NCBI GenBank assembly: GCA_017447815.1 | Contig: JAFSMS010000090.1 | Location: 1-64,000, forward strand | DNA: 64,000 nucleotides | Reading direction: 5' to 3' | Origin: Bacteroidales bacterium | GTDB taxonomy: Bacteria > Bacteroidota > Bacteroidia > Bacteroidales > UBA932 | Part shown: one piece after another, positions 18,112 to 26,642 of the stretch | Numbering within the stretch: the first letter of the stretch is position 1 | Layout of the letters: every line of letters begins with the position of its first letter | Position numbers and translations under genes: made by a program | Notes under the pieces: generated by a model | What the model saw: the letters and a program-made list of their open reading frames with translations, nothing else | Databases searched by the model: none | Told to the model about the DNA's origin: nothing

Positions 18112-18112
18112 G

Positions 18113-19195
18113 ATGAAAATGCTGCATCTGATACCGCTTGCTTTCCTGGCCCTCGCCTGCTCGTGCGGCGGGGGCGGGAAAGACCCGGTTCCCGAGACGG
18201 AAACCGTTTCCCTGTCACCCGCGTCGCTCAGTTGCGACCATCAGGCCCAGACCCTCACGCTGAACGTGACCGCATCCGGCGCCTTCCAGGTTTATGCGGC
18301 CGACGGCGTCGATTGGGTGAAGGTCGAACCCTCCTACAGTTCCTCTCCCACGGCGGCCATCGCCGTGCAGGTGAGCAGGAACGACACGTACAAGGACCGG
18401 GAAACCGAGATTACCGTCAAGTGCGGCACCACCCGCGAGAAGGTGACGCTCAAGCAGACGGGCGGGGTGGTCGATATCGACGCTCCGGAAGGCTACGAAC
18501 TGGTCTGGTGCGATGAATTCAACGAAGGCAGCGTGCCCTCGGGCGAGTGGTGGTACGAAACCGGCGCCGGCGGCTGGGGCAACAACGAACTGCAGGAGTA
18601 TGTGGCCCAGAACAAGGACGGGAAAGACATCGCCTACCTCTCTGACGGCAGCCTGAAAATCGCCGCCCAGAAAATAGGGAACACGGTGTATTCCGTCCGC
18701 ATGAACACCACCCGGGGCTGGCTGTACGGCTGGTTCGAGGCCCGCATCAAAGTGACGGACGCCCAGGGCGCCTGGCCGGCTTTCTGGATGATGCCCAAGA
18801 ACTTCAAGACCTGGCCCGGAGACGGCGAGATTGACATCATGGAATACGCCATCGGCACGCAGGGCAAGGACAAGTCTTCTTCCAGCATCCACTGCAATGC
18901 CTTCAACTGGCCTGCCGGAACCCAGAAGACCCATGTGCAGAGCGTTTCCAATGCCGCCTCGTCCTTCCATGTCTATGCCCTGGAGTGGATGGCCGACAAG
19001 ATGGTGTTCTACATTGACGGCCGGGCGCATCTCACCTTCGAGAACGACGGCGGCGGCTACGACCACTGGCCGTTCAACGCTCCCTTCTATCTGAAACTCA
19101 ATCTGGCGTGGGGTGGCAATATGGGAGGAACCGCCAACGAAGCGGCCCTTCCGGCTGTCTATGAAGTGGACTACGTCCGCGTTTTCCAGAAATAA
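18113..19195 (+). CDS. GH16 endo-beta-glucanase lipoprotein with BACON domain
   Basis: Predicted surface endo-beta-1,3(4)-glucanase (laminarinase type). The 360-residue protein has a lipobox LALAC (Cys16) and a BACON domain at about 33-118. The GH16 domain starts with YELVWCDEFNEG and holds the catalytic motif GEIDIMEYA: nucleophile Glu239, Asp241, acid/base Glu244. WFEARIKVTDAQGAWPAFWM and a final YEVDYVRVFQ complete the family pattern. The ATG at 18113 follows the previous stop by one base and gives the signal peptide. It acts before the GH3 enzyme, cutting polymer into oligosaccharides for SusCD uptake. Confidence 0.93.
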   Translation: MKMLHLIPLAFLALACSCGGGGKDPVPETETVSLSPASLSCDHQAQTLTLNVTASGAFQVYAADGVDWVKVEPSYSSSPTAAIAVQVSRNDTYKDRETEITVKCGTTREKVTLKQTGGVVDIDAPEGYELVWCDEFNEGSVPSGEWWYETGAGGWGNNELQEYVAQNKDGKDIAYLSDGSLKIAAQKIGNTVYSVRMNTTRGWLYGWFEARIKVTDAQGAWPAFWMMPKNFKTWPGDGEIDIMEYAIGTQGKDKSSSSIHCNAFNWPAGTQKTHVQSVSNAASSFHVYALEWMADKMVFYIDGRAHLTFENDGGGYDHWPFNAPFYLKLNLAWGGNMGGTANEAALPAVYEVDYVRVFQK

Positions 19196-19201
19196 TAAAC
19201 C

Positions 19202-21433
19202 ATGAAGCGTACTAAAATCGTTTTGCTGAGCCTTTTGGCGGTACTTGCCTGTTCCCCTCAGGCAGGTACCTCCGTGGGCTCCTGTCCCGATGTGGAGGCC
19301 CGTGTGGACGAAATCCTTTCCCGGATGACCCTGGCCGAGAAAATCGGCCAGATGAACCAGGTGTCGGCCGGAGGGGATGTCGCCCATTATGCCGACGCCT
19401 TGCGGAAAGGACAGGTGGGCTCCATCCTCAATGAAGTGGACCCGGATAAAATCAATGCATTCCAGCGCATCGCCGTGGAAGAGTCCCGCCTGGGCATTCC
19501 GCTGCTGGTGGGCCGTGATGTCATTCATGGATTTCACACGGTCTTTCCCATTCCCTTGGGCCTGGCCGCCACCTTCGACACCGCCCTGGTCTGCCGGGGC
19601 GCCCGGGTGGCAGCCCTGGAGGCCAGCGCACAGGGCGTACGCTGGACCTTCTCGCCCATGCTGGATATCGCGCGTGACCCCCGTTGGGGCCGCATCGCCG
19701 AGGGCAGCGGAGAAGACCCGTTCCTGGGCGCCCGGATGGCCGAAGCCATGGTGCGCGGCTATCAGGGAAGCGTGCCGGACAGCACTTCCATCGCGGCGTG
19801 CATCAAGCATTTCGTCGGGTATGGAGCGGCCGAAGGCGGCCGGGACTACAACAGCACTTTCCTCACGGAACGCGAACTCCGGAATGTCTATTCCCCTCCT
19901 TTCGAGGCGGCCGTGAAGGCCGGGGCGCTTACCCTGATGACTTCGTTCAACGACAACGACGGAGTCCCCTCGACCGGCAACCGCTTCATCCTGAAGGACA
20001 TCCTTCGGGACGAGTGGGGATTTGACGGCCTGGTGGTCACCGACTGGAACTCCATGGGCGAGATGATTCCCCACGGCTTCGGAACCGACCGCAAGGACGT
20101 GGCCGAAAAGGCGGCCAACGCCGGCGTGGACATGGACATGATGACCTTCGGCTTCCTCTCCCACCTGGAAGAGCTGGTCAAGAGCGGGGCGGTGAAAGAA
20201 AAGACCATCGACAGCGCCGTGCGCAATATCCTCCGGGTCAAAATGCTGCTGGGCTTGTTCGAGCAGCCCTACGTGGATCCGGCGGCGGCAAAGGCCGTCC
20301 AGTATGCGCCGGAGCACCTGGCCGCCGCCCGGCAATCGGCCGAGGAATCGGCCATCCTGCTCAAGAACAACGGCGTCCTTCCGCTCCGGGAGGGCCTGCG
20401 CATTCTGGTAACCGGTCCTCTGGCCGATGCGCCGCACGACCAGTTGGGAACCTGGTGCTTCGACGGGGAGAAAGAGCACACCATTACGCCTCTCCGGGCA
20501 CTGGAGGCCCGTTACCCCGGCCAGATCCGTTTTGAGCCGGGCCTGAAATACAGCCGTCAGCGGCGCGACCGTTTCGACGAAGTGACGGCCGCCGCCCGCC
20601 AGGCCGATGTGGTCCTCGCCTTCGTGGGAGAGGAATCCATTCTCTCCGGGGAGGCCCATTCCGTGGCCGACCTCAACCTGAAAGGCTCCCAGAGCGAACT
20701 GCTTGCCGCGCTGAAGGCCTGTGGGAAACCGGTCGTGGCCGTTGTGATGGCCGGCCGGCCCCTTACCGTCGAGCGCGACCTCGCCCATTGCGACGCCATG
20801 CTCTACTCCTTCCATCCCGGCACCATGGGCGGTCCGGCCCTGGCCGGCCTCCTTTCCGGGGACGTGAATCCTTCCGGCAAGACGCCGGTCACCTTCCTCC
20901 GCACGGTGGGGCAGGTTCCGCTCTATTACAACCACCACATGACGGGCCGTCCTTACAATGGGGAGACCCTTCTGGACGACATCGACCTGGAGGCCGGACA
21001 GACCTCCCTCGGGAATACGTCCTATTACCTGGATTACGGCGCCTATCCGCTCTTCCCCTTCGGCTACGGCCTCAGTTACACCAGTTTTGCCTATTCCGGC
21101 GCCGCGCTGGACAAGGAAACCTACGGGACGGACGATACCGTCCGGGTGCGTTTCACCCTCAGCAATACCGGCAGCCGCGAAGGCACCGAAGTGGTGCAGC
21201 TCTATGTCCGCGACCTGGTGGGCTCCGTCACCCGTCCCGTGAAGGAACTCAAAGCCTTCCGGCGTGAGACGCTGAAGGCCGGGGAATCCCGGACGGTCGA
21301 GATTTCCCTGCCGGTCTCCGAACTGGCCTTCTATGGCCTGGACATGGTAAAGAAAGTGGAACCGGGTGAATTCCGGCTCTGGGTGGCCGGTGACAGCGCT
21401 TCCGGAGAGCCCCTTTCATTCAAGGTGCAGTGA
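19202..21433 (+). CDS. GH3 beta-glucosidase (BglX type)
   Basis: Releases glucose from beta-glucan oligosaccharides, probably in the periplasm. The 743-residue protein starts with a lipoprotein-like signal (VLACSPQ). It has the GH3 N-terminal barrel (KIGQMNQ, GRDVIHGFHTVFPIPLG, KHFVGYGAAEGGRDY) with nucleophile Asp281 in LVVTDWNSM, the second domain (ESAILLKNNGVLPL, FVGEESILSGEAHS) and a C-terminal Fn3-like domain. The nucleophile motif is TDW instead of the more common SDW. It overlaps the next gene by one base. Confidence 0.93.
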   Translation: MKRTKIVLLSLLAVLACSPQAGTSVGSCPDVEARVDEILSRMTLAEKIGQMNQVSAGGDVAHYADALRKGQVGSILNEVDPDKINAFQRIAVEESRLGIPLLVGRDVIHGFHTVFPIPLGLAATFDTALVCRGARVAALEASAQGVRWTFSPMLDIARDPRWGRIAEGSGEDPFLGARMAEAMVRGYQGSVPDSTSIAACIKHFVGYGAAEGGRDYNSTFLTERELRNVYSPPFEAAVKAGALTLMTSFNDNDGVPSTGNRFILKDILRDEWGFDGLVVTDWNSMGEMIPHGFGTDRKDVAEKAANAGVDMDMMTFGFLSHLEELVKSGAVKEKTIDSAVRNILRVKMLLGLFEQPYVDPAAAKAVQYAPEHLAAARQSAEESAILLKNNGVLPLREGLRILVTGPLADAPHDQLGTWCFDGEKEHTITPLRALEARYPGQIRFEPGLKYSRQRRDRFDEVTAAARQADVVLAFVGEESILSGEAHSVADLNLKGSQSELLAALKACGKPVVAVVMAGRPLTVERDLAHCDAMLYSFHPGTMGGPALAGLLSGDVNPSGKTPVTFLRTVGQVPLYYNHHMTGRPYNGETLLDDIDLEAGQTSLGNTSYYLDYGAYPLFPFGYGLSYTSFAYSGAALDKETYGTDDTVRVRFTLSNTGSREGTEVVQLYVRDLVGSVTRPVKELKAFRRETLKAGESRTVEISLPVSELAFYGLDMVKKVEPGEFRLWVAGDSASGEPLSFKVQ

Positions 21434-23016
21434 TGGGAAGGTATTTTGGTGCAGGACTGGCCCTTGTCCTTCTGGCCGCCGTTGCCTGCGGCCGGAAAGA
21501 GAACGTTCCCGAGCCTGTTCCGGAGCCCCTGTTGCGCTCGGTCACCGTTTTGCAGGATTCCGTGGTCCTTTCCGATGACGGCAGCATCGAACTGTCCTTC
21601 ACGGTAAAGGACCCGGACTTCGTGTTTACGGAACTCCTGCTGCAGACCGATGCCGGAGCGGCCCCCGAAGAGTTTTCCCTCCTGCGTTTCACCCGCGCGG
21701 CCGAGGCCGGCAGTTACACGGCGGTCCTCCAGGATGCGGGACGCCGGAAGAAATACAACCGGCAGGTGTGCCTGGCCATCCCCCAGCGCAATGCCGAAAC
21801 CGGAGTCGAGTCCTTTGTCTCATCGGCCTTTTTCAAGGTTTCCTCCGAACGGCAGGGGCCCGAAACGGGGCTGTCCGTGGTGTTCGTGGACACCGAGAAC
21901 GGCCAGGAGATTCTCTCCAAGGAGGACTATGTCCCCGCCACCATCCGCATTTTCGGAGAAGGGGAGTACGAGAGTCTGCCCTCGTCGGCCTGCTCCATCC
22001 GCGGGCGGGGCAATACCACCTGGTGGTGGCCCAAGAAGCCCTATCTGGTCAAGTTGGAGCAGAAGGCCTCCGTCCTGGGGATGCCCAGGCACAAACGCTG
22101 GGTCCTCCTGGCCAATTTCATGGACCGGACGCTCATGCGCAACCTGGTTTCCATGAAGGTGGCCTCCATGACGGGGCTGGACTGGACGCCGCGCTGCGTC
22201 CCGGTGGAACTGGTTCTCAACGGGAAGCACCAGGGAACTTATCTTCTTGTCGAACAGGTGCGGGTGGACAAAGACCGCGTCCCCGTTTCGGAGGAGGACG
22301 GTTTTCTGCTGGAGTGCGACTTCCATTATGACAACGAGATCCAGTGGACCGACCCGCACGGGCACAACGGCCAGTGGGGAGACGGCATTCCCTTCGGCAT
22401 CAAAAATCCCGATCCGGACGATATCACCGAGGAGCAGATCAACTATATCCGGCAATACATTACGGAGACGGCGGAGGTCCTTTACGGAGAGGATTTCGCC
22501 CATCCCGAAACCGGCTACGCCCGGTATCTGGATGTCGATTCCTTCGTGGACTACTGGCTGGTCTTCGAAGTGATGTGCAACCACGAACTGGGGAACCCCG
22601 GCAGCGTTTACCTGCACATGGACCGGGGCGGCAAACTGATTGCCGGGCCCTGCTGGGACTTCGACTGGGGAATCCTGTCTTTCCATACCTCTCCCGGAGA
22701 ATACGACCTGGTCAATGCCAAGGCCTTCTGGTACGAACGGCTGTTCCGGGACCCCGCCTTCAAGGAGAAGGTGAAAGCCCGCTTCCAGGAGCTTCTGCCC
22801 CGGCTGCAGACCATTCCGGCCTACATGGACGAGTGCGAAGCGCTTCTTACCGAAAGCGCCCGGCTCAATTTCCAGATGTGGAATCCGGCCGATGACAGGA
22901 GCCAGAACGGCGGAAACATCATCAACGGAGACGAGAACCTTTCGTTCCACAACGCCGTCAAACGCCTGAAAGACAATTATAACACGCATCTGAAAGTGAT
23001 GGCCCGGAAGTTATAG
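21433..23016 (+). CDS. CotH-kinase-family lipoprotein in the glucan locus
   Basis: A 527-residue lipoprotein (LLAAVACGRK) with an N-terminal beta-sandwich to about 130, then a CotH-like domain. The features are SIRGRGNTTWWWPKKPYLVKL, GMPRHKRWVLLANFMDRTLM, a catalytic-type GKHQGTYLLVEQVRVD, and the metal-site-like CWDFDWGI. CotH proteins are atypical kinases that phosphorylate secreted proteins; Bacteroidetes versions have no clear role. The ATG at 21433 overlaps the GH3 stop, so it belongs to the glucan operon. It could modify the surface lipoproteins or act on glycan; both ideas are inference. Confidence 0.8.
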   Translation: MGRYFGAGLALVLLAAVACGRKENVPEPVPEPLLRSVTVLQDSVVLSDDGSIELSFTVKDPDFVFTELLLQTDAGAAPEEFSLLRFTRAAEAGSYTAVLQDAGRRKKYNRQVCLAIPQRNAETGVESFVSSAFFKVSSERQGPETGLSVVFVDTENGQEILSKEDYVPATIRIFGEGEYESLPSSACSIRGRGNTTWWWPKKPYLVKLEQKASVLGMPRHKRWVLLANFMDRTLMRNLVSMKVASMTGLDWTPRCVPVELVLNGKHQGTYLLVEQVRVDKDRVPVSEEDGFLLECDFHYDNEIQWTDPHGHNGQWGDGIPFGIKNPDPDDITEEQINYIRQYITETAEVLYGEDFAHPETGYARYLDVDSFVDYWLVFEVMCNHELGNPGSVYLHMDRGGKLIAGPCWDFDWGILSFHTSPGEYDLVNAKAFWYERLFRDPAFKEKVKARFQELLPRLQTIPAYMDECEALLTESARLNFQMWNPADDRSQNGGNIINGDENLSFHNAVKRLKDNYNTHLKVMARKL

Positions 23017-23021
23017 CCCTG

Positions 23022-23037
23022 TGGCACGGCTTTGGCA
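23022..23037 (+). promoter_or_regulatory. putative sigma-54 promoter before ccs gene
   Basis: TGGCACGGCTTTGGCA matches the -24/-12 consensus TGGCACG-N4-TTGCW with a single mismatch. The invariant GG and GC are present at the right spacing. The expected start point is near 23049, twenty bases before the ATG at 23069. No TAnnTTTG element is visible here. Confidence 0.5.
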
Positions 23038-23068
23038 GCAAAAGGGACGCTGACTCTTCCGACAGATA

Positions 23069-24634
23069 ATGAAACGGACAAAATACCTCTCTTACGGCGC
23101 CATGGCGGCTCTCATCCTGATGATGATGGCCGCCACCGTTGTAGAAAAAACCAGCGGCACCGGCACCGCGTTCCGCTGGGTGTACCACAATCCGCTTTTC
23201 CTGGCCCTGTGGGCCGTGGCGGCCGTTTGCGGGCTCATTTTCCTGATTCGGCAGGGCCTTCCCCGGAGACCCTTCACCCTGGGCATCCATGCCGGGCTGG
23301 CCGTCATCCTGGCCGGGGCGCTGATAACCTTGCTTTCCGGCAGCAACGGCAGCCTCCACCTGCGGGAAGGGGAAACGTCCTCCGCCTTCGTGCTGGACGA
23401 CGGGTCACCGGCCTCCCTCCCCTTCGGCGTCCGCCTGGACGATTTTGCCATCGACTATCATCCCGGCTCCCGCATGCCTTCCGACTACCGTTCCTGCGTG
23501 GTTTTCCTGCCGGAAGGGAAGGCGGTGCCCATTTCCATGAACCACATCGCCAAATACCGCGGCTACCGTTTCTACCAGGCCGATTACGACGAGGACGAAC
23601 GAGGCAGCATCCTGGCGGTGAGCCACGATCCCTGGGGCGTGGGCATCACCTATGCAGGCTACCTGCTGTTGCTTATTTCCATGATCGGTTTCTTCTTCGA
23701 GAAGGATACGGCTTTCCGCTCGGCCCTTCGCCGGGTGGCCTCTTTTACGGCGGCGCTCGCCCTGTTCGCCCTGCTTCCTTCCCTGCCTGCGGCGGCGCAG
23801 CCTGTCGAAGTTCAGGAGGCCGGGCAACTCTATGTCCAGATCGGCCGGCCGATGGTGCAGTCCATCGTGTGCCTGGTGCTGGGCGTCGTGCTCTTTGTGA
23901 CGGGGGCGGTGTGCATTTCCAAAGGGAAGAAATACCCCGCCCGGGTGCTTGTGGCCGGAATCGTGGTGGCGCTGCTCATGTGGCTGTACCTGACGCTGGT
24001 CCTGGTCCTGCGCTGGTTTGCGTCCGGGACCGGTCCTTATGTGGGCCGATACAACGTGATGATGCTCATGGCCTGGTTCTCCACGCTGGCTATCCTGCTG
24101 CTGTCCAAGCGTTTCCCGCTCATCCAGCCGCTCGGATTCCTGCTCTCCGGCTTCACGATGCTGCTGGCCAGCCGGGCCGGGGCAAGCCTTCAGATTACGC
24201 CCCTGATGCCCGTCCTCCGCTCTCCTCTGCTGTCCGTCCACGTGCTCAGTATGATGATGTCCTACACGCTGTTCGGCCTGGTGGCCTTCAACGGAATCAT
24301 GGGCGTGGCCGTCCCCTCCCGGGAGGCCAGTGAACATCTTCGGGATGCGAGCCTGACGGTGCTCTACCCCGCGGTGTTCCTGCTCACGTTCGGAACCTTC
24401 CTGGGGGCGGTTTGGGCCAATATTTCCTGGGGCAGTTACTGGGCCTGGGATCCCAAGGAGACCTGGGCGCTGATCACCTTGCTGGTGTATTCGTTCACCC
24501 TGCACGGCGGGGCGCTCAAGCCCTTCCGGAACGCCCGCTTTTTCCACGGGTACACCATCGCGGCCTTCCTCTGCGTGCTGATAACGTACTTCGGCGTCAA
24601 CCTGATTCTGGGCGGCATGCACTCGTATGCCTGA
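23069..24634 (+). CDS. fused ResB-CcsA cytochrome c biogenesis protein
   Basis: Moves heme across the inner membrane and ligates it to apocytochrome c (system II). The 521-residue membrane protein has a ResB-like front (helices, then a periplasmic domain near 85-185) joined to a CcsA part. The CcsA part holds the heme-handling WGSYWAWDPKETW at 454-466 and flanking His in SVHVLS and FTLHGG. Such fusions are known in Bacteroidetes, often near nrfHA, which is absent here. It stands alone with a sigma-54-like promoter and ends 6 bases from the convergent tsaE. Confidence 0.88.
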   Translation: MKRTKYLSYGAMAALILMMMAATVVEKTSGTGTAFRWVYHNPLFLALWAVAAVCGLIFLIRQGLPRRPFTLGIHAGLAVILAGALITLLSGSNGSLHLREGETSSAFVLDDGSPASLPFGVRLDDFAIDYHPGSRMPSDYRSCVVFLPEGKAVPISMNHIAKYRGYRFYQADYDEDERGSILAVSHDPWGVGITYAGYLLLLISMIGFFFEKDTAFRSALRRVASFTAALALFALLPSLPAAAQPVEVQEAGQLYVQIGRPMVQSIVCLVLGVVLFVTGAVCISKGKKYPARVLVAGIVVALLMWLYLTLVLVLRWFASGTGPYVGRYNVMMLMAWFSTLAILLLSKRFPLIQPLGFLLSGFTMLLASRAGASLQITPLMPVLRSPLLSVHVLSMMMSYTLFGLVAFNGIMGVAVPSREASEHLRDASLTVLYPAVFLLTFGTFLGAVWANISWGSYWAWDPKETWALITLLVYSFTLHGGALKPFRNARFFHGYTIAAFLCVLITYFGVNLILGGMHSYA

Positions 24635-24640
24635 GCAAGT

Positions 24641-25066
24641 TCAGTCTTCCCAGGCGAGCAGGCGGGTCCCGTCGGCCTCCACGCGGATGTACACCTTCAG
24701 GGTCTCTTCCGGCAGGAGCGCTTCGATGTTCTCCGGCCATTCCATCAGGCACAGCTGCCCGCTGTCCAGATAGTCGTACAGGCCGATGTCCAATGCTTCG
24801 GCCTCCTGCTCGATCCGGTAAAAATCAAAATGGAAGATGGGCCGTCCGCCCCGTCCGCGGTATTCGTTCACGATGGCGAAAGTGGGGGAACTGATGGCGT
24901 CTTCCTCCACCCCCAACTCCTTGCAGACGGCGGTGGTGAAAGTGGTTTTTCCGGCGCCCATCGGCGCATAGAACGCCACCAGCGAATGATTGCCGATGGC
25001 CTGCAGGAACTCTTTCGCCGCCCTGGGCAAATCTTCCAGATGCTGAATGGTGATTTCGTGCTTCAT
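24641..25066 (-). CDS. tsaE: tRNA t6A biosynthesis ATPase TsaE
   Basis: ATPase of the TsaBDE complex that makes N6-threonylcarbamoyladenosine on ANN-decoding tRNAs. The 141-residue protein has the P-loop APMGAGKTTF (34-43), SSPTFAIVNEY, and IFHFDFYRIEQEAEALDIG followed by LCLMEWPENI. The ATG at 25066 lies five bases after a TATATTTG element and gives the family length. A longer start at 25096 would place the promoter inside the gene. Confidence 0.93.
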   Translation of the reverse strand: MKHEITIQHLEDLPRAAKEFLQAIGNHSLVAFYAPMGAGKTTFTTAVCKELGVEEDAISSPTFAIVNEYRGRGGRPIFHFDFYRIEQEAEALDIGLYDYLDSGQLCLMEWPENIEALLPEETLKVYIRVEADGTRLLAWED

Positions 25067-25071
25067 GGGTG

Positions 25072-25079
25072 CAAATATA
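25072..25079 (-). promoter_or_regulatory. TATATTTG -7 element, tsaE
   Basis: TAnnTTTG on the minus strand, squeezed between the yifB stop (25080) and the tsaE ATG, with five bases to the start. A leaderless tsaE transcript is predicted. Confidence 0.7.
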
Positions 25080-26639
25080 CTACAAATCCAGGACATTTTG
25101 CCGGTCCAGGAAGCGGTAACTGGCGGCTTCGGCCAGATGCACGGGCTGGATGTCCCGTTCTCCGGAAAGGTCGGCGATGGTGCGGGCGATTTTCACGATG
25201 CGGGTATAAGCGCGGGCGCTCAGCCCCAGGCGGTCGATGATCCGCTCCAGCAGTTGCTTGCATTCCTCCGACAGGGGGCAGAAACGCTCCAGTTCCCGCG
25301 TCCCCATTTCCGAGTTGGTGAAAATGCCCATTCCGGCAAACCGTTTCCGCTGAATCTCCCGCGCCCGGAGCACCCGCCCGGCGATGGCTGCCGACGGTTC
25401 GGCCTTCTGGCCCCGCAGGAGGGCGGTTGTCTCGACAGGCGAGCAAAGCAGTTGAATGTCAATCCTGTCCATGATAGGGCCGCTCAGTTTCGAGAGGTAG
25501 GCCTGGCGCTGCCCGGGGGTGCAGGTGCAGCGCTCTCCCACGCCGAAATACCCGCACGGGCAGGGATTTGACGCGGCGACCAGCATGAACGAGGCCGGGT
25601 ATTCAATCTTCGCCTTGAGCCGGGAAATGCTCACCACCCGGTCTTCCAACGGTGCCCGGAGCGACTCCAGCGTCGATTTCGGCGCCTCGCAGAATTCGTC
25701 CAGGAAGAGCACGCCGTTCGTCGCCAGGGAAACCTCGCCGGGAAGGATGTTCTCGCCGCTGCCCCCGCCCAGCATGGCGGCCTTGGAGGCCGAGATGTGC
25801 GGTGCCCGGAAAGGCCGCTGCCGCAGGAGCCCCGGCCGTCCCTGCGACCGCCCCGCCACGGAATAAACCTTGGAAGTGATGGCGCTCTCTTCCAGCGACA
25901 TGGCGGGAAGGATGCCGGCCATGGCCTTGGCGATCGAACTTTTCCCGCTGCCGGGCGCCCCGATCAGAATGACATTGTGCTGGCCGGCGCAGGCGATTTC
26001 CACGCCCCGCTTGGCCGCCTGCTGCCCGATGATATCGGCAAAATCCATAAAAGAGCCCGGCGGGACGGCGGGAGCCTCCATGGCCAGCCGGTAGGCCTCC
26101 GTGTTCCGGATCAGCAGACGGGAGCAGTCCTCCCTCTCTCCCAGGACCAGCAGCACGTCGTCCAGGGTCTTCACCCCGAACACTTCCGTCTGTGTATAGT
26201 CCGCCGCCTCCAGGGCCGACTGCTCCGGCAGGATACAGCCCCGGAAGCCCTGTCGCATGGCGAGTTCCACCATGGGAAGGGCCCCGCTCACCGGCCGTAC
26301 ACTGCCGTCCAGCCCCAGTTCACCCATGATCAGGTACTTGTCCAGGGCCGGCAGGGGACTCTGCTCCGAGGCGGCGATGATCCCCAGGGCGATGGGAATG
26401 TCGTAGCCGCTGCCCTGCTTGTGCAAGTCGGCCGGAGCCAGGTTGATGACAATCTTTTTTCCGGGGATGTGGAAGCCCTTCGCCTGCAGGGCCGTCACCG
26501 TTCTCAGGAGGCTTTCCTTTACGGCCGCATCGGCCAGTCCCACCAGATGGATGCCGATCCCCAGGGTGATGTTCACTTCGATGGTGACGGGGACGGCGCT
26601 GATGCCGATGCATTTGGCGCTGTGGATGTTGACAAGCAT
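25080..26639 (-). CDS. YifB/ComM-family Mg-chelatase-like AAA+ ATPase
   Basis: ComM relatives act as branch-migration helicases in natural transformation; the role in Bacteroidetes is not settled. The 519-residue protein has the YifB N-terminal domain (SGYDIPIALGI, MGELGLDGSVRPVSG), Walker A GAPGSGKSS (227-235), Walker B LFLDEFCE, the Cys-rich loop CPCGYFGVGERCTCTP and the C-terminal domain with YTRIVKIARTIADL. Length is typical. It lies between tsaE and a lipoprotein gene on the same strand with 3-base spacing upstream. Confidence 0.93.
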   Translation of the reverse strand: MLVNIHSAKCIGISAVPVTIEVNITLGIGIHLVGLADAAVKESLLRTVTALQAKGFHIPGKKIVINLAPADLHKQGSGYDIPIALGIIAASEQSPLPALDKYLIMGELGLDGSVRPVSGALPMVELAMRQGFRGCILPEQSALEAADYTQTEVFGVKTLDDVLLVLGEREDCSRLLIRNTEAYRLAMEAPAVPPGSFMDFADIIGQQAAKRGVEIACAGQHNVILIGAPGSGKSSIAKAMAGILPAMSLEESAITSKVYSVAGRSQGRPGLLRQRPFRAPHISASKAAMLGGGSGENILPGEVSLATNGVLFLDEFCEAPKSTLESLRAPLEDRVVSISRLKAKIEYPASFMLVAASNPCPCGYFGVGERCTCTPGQRQAYLSKLSGPIMDRIDIQLLCSPVETTALLRGQKAEPSAAIAGRVLRAREIQRKRFAGMGIFTNSEMGTRELERFCPLSEECKQLLERIIDRLGLSARAYTRIVKIARTIADLSGERDIQPVHLAEAASYRFLDRQNVLDL

Positions 26640-26642
26640 GGC

